This document shows positions 57,254 to 64,000 of a stretch of 64,000 bases of DNA, in pieces (within the stretch, counting starts at the first letter, position 1; every line of letters begins with the position of its first letter). The stretch spans positions 51,703-115,702 of the forward strand of contig NZ_JAGMUK010000082.1 in NCBI RefSeq assembly GCF_019049245.1, in the 5' to 3' direction. Source of the stretch: Streptomyces sp. AC555_RSS877. Lineage in GTDB: Bacteria > Actinomycetota > Actinomycetes > Streptomycetales > Streptomycetaceae. The translations under genes and the position numbers were made by a program. The notes beneath the pieces were generated by a model. It saw nothing but the letters and a program-made list of their open reading frames with translations, made no database searches and was not told where the DNA came from.

Positions 57254-59218
57254 ATGGTGAATCCTGTGAGCATGTCCCGCGATCACGTGCAGTCCGCCGA
57301 GCGTTCCGATGTCGCCGCCGCAGCGTCGGCGGGCGACGCTTCGGCGCCGTTCCTGGAACTGCTGGCCCGCGGCGCGTCCGCCGACGCCTACGAGCAGCCG
57401 GTGCTGCTCGCCCGTGCCGAGGGATGGCCGGCCGAGCAGGTCGCCGCGCTCGAACAGGCCAAGCTGACCGCGTTGCGGGTGCGCGCTGAGCTGGAAGGGC
57501 GGCGCCGACGGGAGGCCGAGTTGTCGGCGCTCTTCGAGACCGCCCACGACCTGGCCGGGCTGCGCGACCTGGATGCGGTGCTGCAGGCGATCGTGCAGCG
57601 CGCCCGGTCGCTGCTCGGCACCGACGTCGCCTACCTGAGCCTGAACGACCCGGTGCGGGGCGACACCTACATGCGGGTCACCGAGGGCTCGGTCGCGGCC
57701 CGCTTCCAGCAGTTGCGGCTCGGGATGGGGGAGGGGCTGGGCGGCCTCGTCGCCCAGACCGCCCGCCCGTACGTCACCGACGACTACTTCCAGGACGACC
57801 GCTTCCAGCACACCCACGCCATCGACGGGGGCGTGCGGGACGAAGGCCTGGTCGCCATCCTCGGCGTACCCCTGATGCTGGGGCACCACGTCATCGGGGT
57901 CCTCTACGCGGCGGACCGCAGAGCACGGGTCTTCGAACGCGAGCAGATCGCCCTGCTCGGCTCCTTCGCCGCACTGGCCGCGGCCGCCATCGACACCGCG
58001 AACCTCCTCACCGAGACCCGCTCGGCCCTCGCCGACCTGGAACGCGCCAACGAGATCATCCGGGACCGCAGCGGGGTCATCGAACGGGCCTCCGACGTCC
58101 ACGACCGGCTCGCCGAACTCGTGCTGCGCGGCGGCGGCGTCCACGACGTGGCCGCCGCGGTCTCCGAAGTCCTCGACAGCACGGTCGAGTTCACCGAGGC
58201 CGCCGCCGCCCCCGCGCAGGCCCTCGAGGTGTCCCGGGCCGAGGGACACGCGGTGCGACACGCGGAGGACTGGATCGCCGCCGTGGCCGCGGGCGGCGAA
58301 CTCCTCGGCGCGCTCGTGCTGCGCGGACACCCGGGGCTCGACCCGGTCGACCAGCGCACCCTGGAGCGCGCCGCCATGGTCACCTCGCTGCTGCTCCTCG
58401 CCCGGCGCTCCGCCGCCGAAGCCGAACAGCGCGTGCGGGGCGAACTGCTGGACGACCTGCTCGACGCCCGCGACCGGGACCCGCGCCTGCTGCGCGAGCG
58501 CGCCTCCCGGCTGCACGCCGACCTCGACGCCGTGCATGTCGTCCTCGCCGCCCGCCTGGACGGCGCCGCGGCCGACGCCGACCAGGAAGCGGCCGCCCGC
58601 AGACGCCTGTGGTCCGCCGCGTCCCACCTCGCCGCCACCCGGCACGGACTGGCAGCCGCCCGGGAGGGCGGCACCGTACTGCTGCTGCCCCTGGAACCCG
58701 GGGACACCGCGACGGAGCTGGCCCGCCGCACCGCCCGCCATCTGGGCACCGCCGTGTACGAGGCGGTCACGGTCGGGGCCTCCGCCCCGGTCGAGGACCT
58801 CGCAGCCAATCCGGACGCCGTGGCCGCCGCCTACGAGGAAGGCCGGCGTTGTCTCGACGCGCTGCGCCTGCTCGGCCGGGCCGGGGACGGGGCCGCCGCG
58901 GAGGACTTCGGCTTCCTCGGGTTGCTGCTCGCCGGCGACCGGGACATCGCCGGCTTCGTCGACCGCACCATCGGCCAGGTCGTCGCCTACGACGAACGGC
59001 GCGGCACCGACCTCGTGCGCACGCTCGACTCGTACTTCGCCTGCGGGATGAGCCCGGCTCGCACGAAGGACGAGCTGCACGTCCACGTGAACACGGTCGC
59101 CCAGCGCCTGGAACGGGTCGGCCGTCTCCTCGGCGACGACTGGCAGAGCCCCGCACGCGCCCTGGAGATACAACTCGCCCTGCGTCTGCACCGGTTGTCG
59201 GGTTCCGCACAGCACTGA
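57254..59218 (+). CDS. GAF-domain PucR/CdaR-type transcriptional regulator
   Basis: A 654-residue regulator. A GAF domain at about 100-250 reads ARSLLGTDVAYLSLNDPVRGDTYMRVTEGSVA and VAILGVPLMLGHHVIGVLYAADRRARVF. A coiled segment (ETRSALADLERANEIIRDRSGVIERAS) and a second sensor region with GGDEF-like fold follow. The C-terminal PucR helix-turn-helix is LDSYFACGMSPARTKDELHVHVNTVAQRLERVGRLLG. PucR-type proteins of this plan activate catabolic genes, and here the neighbours are the 3-hydroxybutyrate dehydrogenase and the MHS transporter. ATG 57254 is the upstream start, and ATG 57272 is an alternative. Confidence 0.88.
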   Translation: MVNPVSMSRDHVQSAERSDVAAAASAGDASAPFLELLARGASADAYEQPVLLARAEGWPAEQVAALEQAKLTALRVRAELEGRRRREAELSALFETAHDLAGLRDLDAVLQAIVQRARSLLGTDVAYLSLNDPVRGDTYMRVTEGSVAARFQQLRLGMGEGLGGLVAQTARPYVTDDYFQDDRFQHTHAIDGGVRDEGLVAILGVPLMLGHHVIGVLYAADRRARVFEREQIALLGSFAALAAAAIDTANLLTETRSALADLERANEIIRDRSGVIERASDVHDRLAELVLRGGGVHDVAAAVSEVLDSTVEFTEAAAAPAQALEVSRAEGHAVRHAEDWIAAVAAGGELLGALVLRGHPGLDPVDQRTLERAAMVTSLLLLARRSAAEAEQRVRGELLDDLLDARDRDPRLLRERASRLHADLDAVHVVLAARLDGAAADADQEAAARRRLWSAASHLAATRHGLAAAREGGTVLLLPLEPGDTATELARRTARHLGTAVYEAVTVGASAPVEDLAANPDAVAAAYEEGRRCLDALRLLGRAGDGAAAEDFGFLGLLLAGDRDIAGFVDRTIGQVVAYDERRGTDLVRTLDSYFACGMSPARTKDELHVHVNTVAQRLERVGRLLGDDWQSPARALEIQLALRLHRLSGSAQH

Positions 59219-59244
59219 CCCCCGTACGCACGGGCGTACGGGGG
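59219..59244. terminator. Bidirectional terminator hairpin
   Basis: CCCCCGTACGC and GCGTACGGGGG form a perfect 11-bp stem with the four-base loop ACGG, placed right after the regulator stop codon and before the convergent transporter stop. It can end both transcripts. Confidence 0.8.
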
Positions 59245-59259
59245 CCGGTTCCGAGTGGG

Positions 59260-60654
59260 TCAGACGGTACGGGCGTCCGCGGTCCGGGCCGGTGCGGGCT
59301 CCGCGTCGGCCGCGGGCTCGACGTCCGCCAGGTCCCGGTGGCGGGTCTCCTTGGCGACGCCCACGGCGACGACCGTCAGGACGACCGCGCCGATGACGTA
59401 CAGCGCGATGGGCGTGGAACTCCCGTAGTCGGACAGCAGCGCCGTGGCGATCAGCGGTGCGGGCGCGCCCGCCGCGACCGAGGCGAACTGAGCGCCGATG
59501 GAGGCGCCGGAGTAGCGCATCCGGGTCGCGAACATCTCGGAGAAGAAGGCGGCCTGGGGCGCGTACATCGCGCCGTGCAGCACCAGGCCCACCGTCACCG
59601 CCAGGATCATGTTGCCGAAGCCGCCGGTGTCGATGAGCGCGAAGAACGGGAACATCCACAGTCCGACGCCGACCGCGCCCAGCAGGTACACGGGACGGCG
59701 GCCGATCCGGTCCGACAGCGCGCCCCAGCCGGGGATCACCGCGAAGTGCACGGCCGAGGCGATGAGCACCGAGTTGAGCGCGGTCTGCTTGGAGACGCCG
59801 GCCGAGGTGGTGGCGTAGACGAGGATGAACGCCGTGATCACGTAGTAGCTGATGTTCTCCGCCATGCGCGCGCCCATCGCCACCAGGACGTCCCGCCAGT
59901 GGTGCCGCAGTACGGCGACGACCGGCAGCTTCTCGGTGTCGCCGGGCCCTGCCGTGCGGCGGGCCTCGGCCTGTGCCAACGCCTGCTTGAAGACCGGCGA
60001 TTCATCGACAGACAGACGAATCCACAAACCGACCATCACCAGGACACCGGAGAGCAGGAAAGGTATCCGCCAGCCCCAGATGCCGAACGCGGAGTCCGAC
60101 AGGACGGCGGTCAGCAGGGACAGCACGCCGGTCGCGAGAAGTTGCCCGGCGGGCGCCCCGGTCTGTGGCCACGACGCCCAGAAGCCGCGCCGGCGCGCGT
60201 CCCCGTGCTCGGACACCAGCAGCACCGCCCCGCCCCACTCACCGCCCAGCGCGAAGCCCTGCACCAGACGCAGCACGGTCAGCAGCACCGGAGCCGCCGT
60301 TCCGATCGTCGCGTGCGTGGGCAGCAGACCGATCGCGAAGGTCGCCCCGCCCATCATCAACAGGCTGAGCACCAGCAGCTTCTTGCGCCCGAGCCGGTCG
60401 CCGTAGTGCCCGAAGACAAGGGCGCCCAGCGGCCGCGCCGCGAAGCCCACGGCATACGTCAGGAACGACAGCAGCGTGCCGACCAGCGGGTCGGAGCCCG
60501 GGAAGAACAGCTTGTTGAAGACGAGGGCCGCGGCGGAACCGTAGAGAAAGAAGTCGTACCACTCGATGGTGGTGCCGATGAGACTGGCGGCGACGATGCG
60601 CTTGAGACTGGCGGGGGTTCCCGGGGATGGGGGAGCGGTCGCGGGGGAGGACAT
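59260..60654 (-). CDS. MHS-family (metabolite:proton symporter) MFS transporter
   Basis: A 464-residue 12-helix carrier of the ProP/ShiA/KgtP class. Family signatures are SLIGTTIEWYDFFLYGSAAALVF near residue 20, the loop motif GHYGDRLGRKKLLVLSLLMMG, RLVQGFALGGEWGGAVLLVSEHG, and the second-half motif GALSDRIGRRPVYLLGAVGV. It imports a small organic acid or betaine with protons. In this place the likely cargo is 3-hydroxybutyrate or a related acid, by context only. The ATG at 60654 has GGAAG about eight bases upstream; GTGTC-N11-GACAC at 60722-60742 is a candidate operator. Confidence 0.92.
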   Translation of the reverse strand: MSSPATAPPSPGTPASLKRIVAASLIGTTIEWYDFFLYGSAAALVFNKLFFPGSDPLVGTLLSFLTYAVGFAARPLGALVFGHYGDRLGRKKLLVLSLLMMGGATFAIGLLPTHATIGTAAPVLLTVLRLVQGFALGGEWGGAVLLVSEHGDARRRGFWASWPQTGAPAGQLLATGVLSLLTAVLSDSAFGIWGWRIPFLLSGVLVMVGLWIRLSVDESPVFKQALAQAEARRTAGPGDTEKLPVVAVLRHHWRDVLVAMGARMAENISYYVITAFILVYATTSAGVSKQTALNSVLIASAVHFAVIPGWGALSDRIGRRPVYLLGAVGVGLWMFPFFALIDTGGFGNMILAVTVGLVLHGAMYAPQAAFFSEMFATRMRYSGASIGAQFASVAAGAPAPLIATALLSDYGSSTPIALYVIGAVVLTVVAVGVAKETRHRDLADVEPAADAEPAPARTADARTV

Positions 60655-61016
60655 CGGTACCACTTCCAAGCGGTTGGCGGGGACGTATGCGTGTCGCCAT
60701 ACCGTAGGAATCCGCAGGTCAGTGTCACATGTGGTGGGACACCATAGTTCTGGGTGCGGAGGTGCGTGTGACCACCATGATGGCGTCGACGGAGCCGCCA
60801 CGATTGTCTTACTGAGGGCCGCGAGAGCGCTGTCCGGGTTGCATGGGTCGGACACGGTTTGGTGATGGGTTGCGGATTCGCGTGCTGGTTTGGTGCTGAC
60901 TAGAAGCCCACGTCAACACCCGTTCTCACCCGTCCCGTGCTGACTTGGTGTCAGATCGAGTCGGCCTACCGTGGCGACTAGCTATTGCCGACTGGGGGCG
61001 CACGAATGGGCGGCGT

Positions 61017-61151
61017 CTACTCGCGGTGTGTCCCTCTGGCGATTGTCGTCGTTTGCTGGCGGTACGGGCGCTTGCTGTAGTGCTGCCCCGGCAAAACAAG
61101 GGCTGGTCCGGTGGCGTCGTGCAGTCTGACCCCGTGAATGACCCGGATCAT
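61017..61151 (-). CDS. Possible small basic protein, unsupported by family
   Basis: A 44-codon frame, MIRVIHGVRLHDATGPALVL and then PGQHYSKRPYRQ, ending at a TAG at 61017-61019. The composition looks protein-like and the sequence is not an obvious shadow of another gene. However, the ribosome site is poor (GGAAG is about 15 bases upstream) and I recognise no family. It may be a relic of the decayed region rather than a working gene. Confidence 0.22.
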   Translation of the reverse strand: MIRVIHGVRLHDATGPALVLPGQHYSKRPYRQQTTTIARGTHRE

Positions 61152-61278
61152 GGTGCTGCGCTCGTTCTTCCGCTGGTGTTGCTGCTGTCCGGCGGCACGA
61201 CACCTGCGGCGATTTGTACCGGCAGGACAGTTCGTTCGTGCCGGTGACGCCCTGGGGCTGAGCTGCACCCCTGCTGAC

Positions 61279-61430
61279 CTGGGCGATGGTGGTCCAGACG
61301 ACGACCCAGGTGCGCGGCCCGATCACGATCGCGGGGGTGTGTGCCATGTCGTCCAGCATGCGCTGCAACTGCGGTTGCACCTTCATGGGTGGACGAGCCT
61401 GTCCGAACGTGCCCAGCACGTCGCGGACGC
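61279..61430 (-). pseudogene. Fragment of a MmyB-like XRE-family regulator
   Basis: The peptide VLGTFGQARPPMKVQPQLQRMLDDMAHTPAIVIGPRTWVVVW matches the join between the helix-turn-helix region and the MmyB-like ligand domain of actinobacterial XRE regulators. There the usual form is VRP.LQ.LLD....TPA.VLGRR.DVLAWN. The fragment has no helix-turn-helix upstream because the NRPS reading frame ends against it, and the rest of the ligand domain is missing. It is a relic. Confidence 0.65.
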
Positions 61431-61433
61431 CCA

Positions 61434-64000
<2,567 letters not shown>

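Larger units (their letters stand above)
60655..61433. other. Gene-poor 779-base region with decayed remnants
   Basis: Next to the MFS start is a likely promoter region with GTGTC-N11-GACAC (60722-60742). Farther on, CTGAC-N5-GTCAG lies at 60940-60954. Base composition is less GC-rich than the flanks. A fragment of a regulator lies at 61279-61430 and a weak small frame at 61017-61151. The rest shows nothing recognisable. Confidence 0.5.

Noticed and set aside
57077..59659. 860-codon minus-strand frame opposite the GAF/PucR regulator
   Set aside because: It is a shadow. The plus strand has GAF and PucR helix-turn-helix motifs over the full length.

Overview
The window is about 64 kb of very GC-rich actinobacterial chromosome. 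Third codon positions are almost all G or C, GTG starts and ATGA/GTGA overlaps are common, and several genes have a TANNNT box six or seven bases before the start codon (leaderless). Gene content points to Streptomyces: a prokaryotic phospholipase A2, a GH15 trehalase-like enzyme, TerD proteins, an Rv1733c-like protein, a sugar ABC operon without its own ATPase, and an NRPS. No tRNA, rRNA, CRISPR array or complete insertion sequence was seen.

Layout. (1) 1-3.6 kb: the end of a PLP ammonia-lyase gene, a secreted peptidoglycan-binding-like protein, and the remains of an oligopeptide ABC operon. There an intact OppF-type ATPase follows an OppD gene cut in half and joined to the back half of a GntR/FCD regulator, which is a deletion scar. 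(2) 3.7-9.7 kb: a tripartite tricarboxylate transporter (tctCBA, minus strand) divergent from a CitA/DcuS-type sensor kinase and its response regulator. The kinase carries an in-frame 39-bp minisatellite. (3) 9.7-13.2 kb: a NarL-type two-component pair, a methyltransferase and a lipoprotein. (4) 13.2-19.9 kb: a sugar catabolic operon (Gfo/Idh oxidoreductase, PmoA-like protein, cupin, binding protein, two permeases, membrane protein) behind a near-consensus promoter with a LacI-type operator. (5) 20-25.5 kb: a frameshifted phospholipase A2, a secreted protein under a CsoR-like copper operator, the GH15 enzyme, and a TetR regulator beside an SGNH hydrolase. (6) 25.5-32 kb: an AgaR-type DeoR regulator divergent from a SIS isomerase and a class II aldolase, then RlmG, AlkB, a ROK protein and an RpiB/LacAB protein. 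(7) 32-34.4 kb: divergent ilvY and a long, plant-like class II ilvC.

(8) 34.5-41.3 kb: a hidden DUF1272 gene, a TetR/DUF4865/phosphotriesterase operon, a palindromic repeat, an anti-sigma-like ATPase, a Cds1-like PLP enzyme, an SRPBCC protein and a second DeoR regulator. (9) 41.5-48.6 kb: a membrane protein ending in a serine-hydrolase domain, convergent and overlapping with a beta-helix/CbxX AAA+ fusion, then an Rv1733c-like protein, a MOSC protein and a Pro/Gln-rich protein. (10) 48.8-56.3 kb: a double TerD protein, an HpnB-like glycosyltransferase, a glutamate racemase-like protein, a PH-like membrane protein, an O-antigen-ligase-like protein, apolipoprotein N-acyltransferase and a Nudix hydrolase. 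(11) 56.4-60.7 kb: 3-hydroxybutyrate dehydrogenase, a GAF/PucR regulator and an MHS transporter, plausibly one hydroxyacid-use locus. (12) 60.7-64 kb: a decayed intergenic region and the end of an NRPS gene (C-A-PCP, predicted threonine) that is broken by two frameshifts.

Most of the window is ordinary chromosomal content. The least ordinary items are the minisatellite in the sensor kinase, the plant-like ilvC with IlvY, the oppD::gntR scar, the beta-helix AAA+ fusion, and several single-base frameshifts that are either decay or assembly errors.
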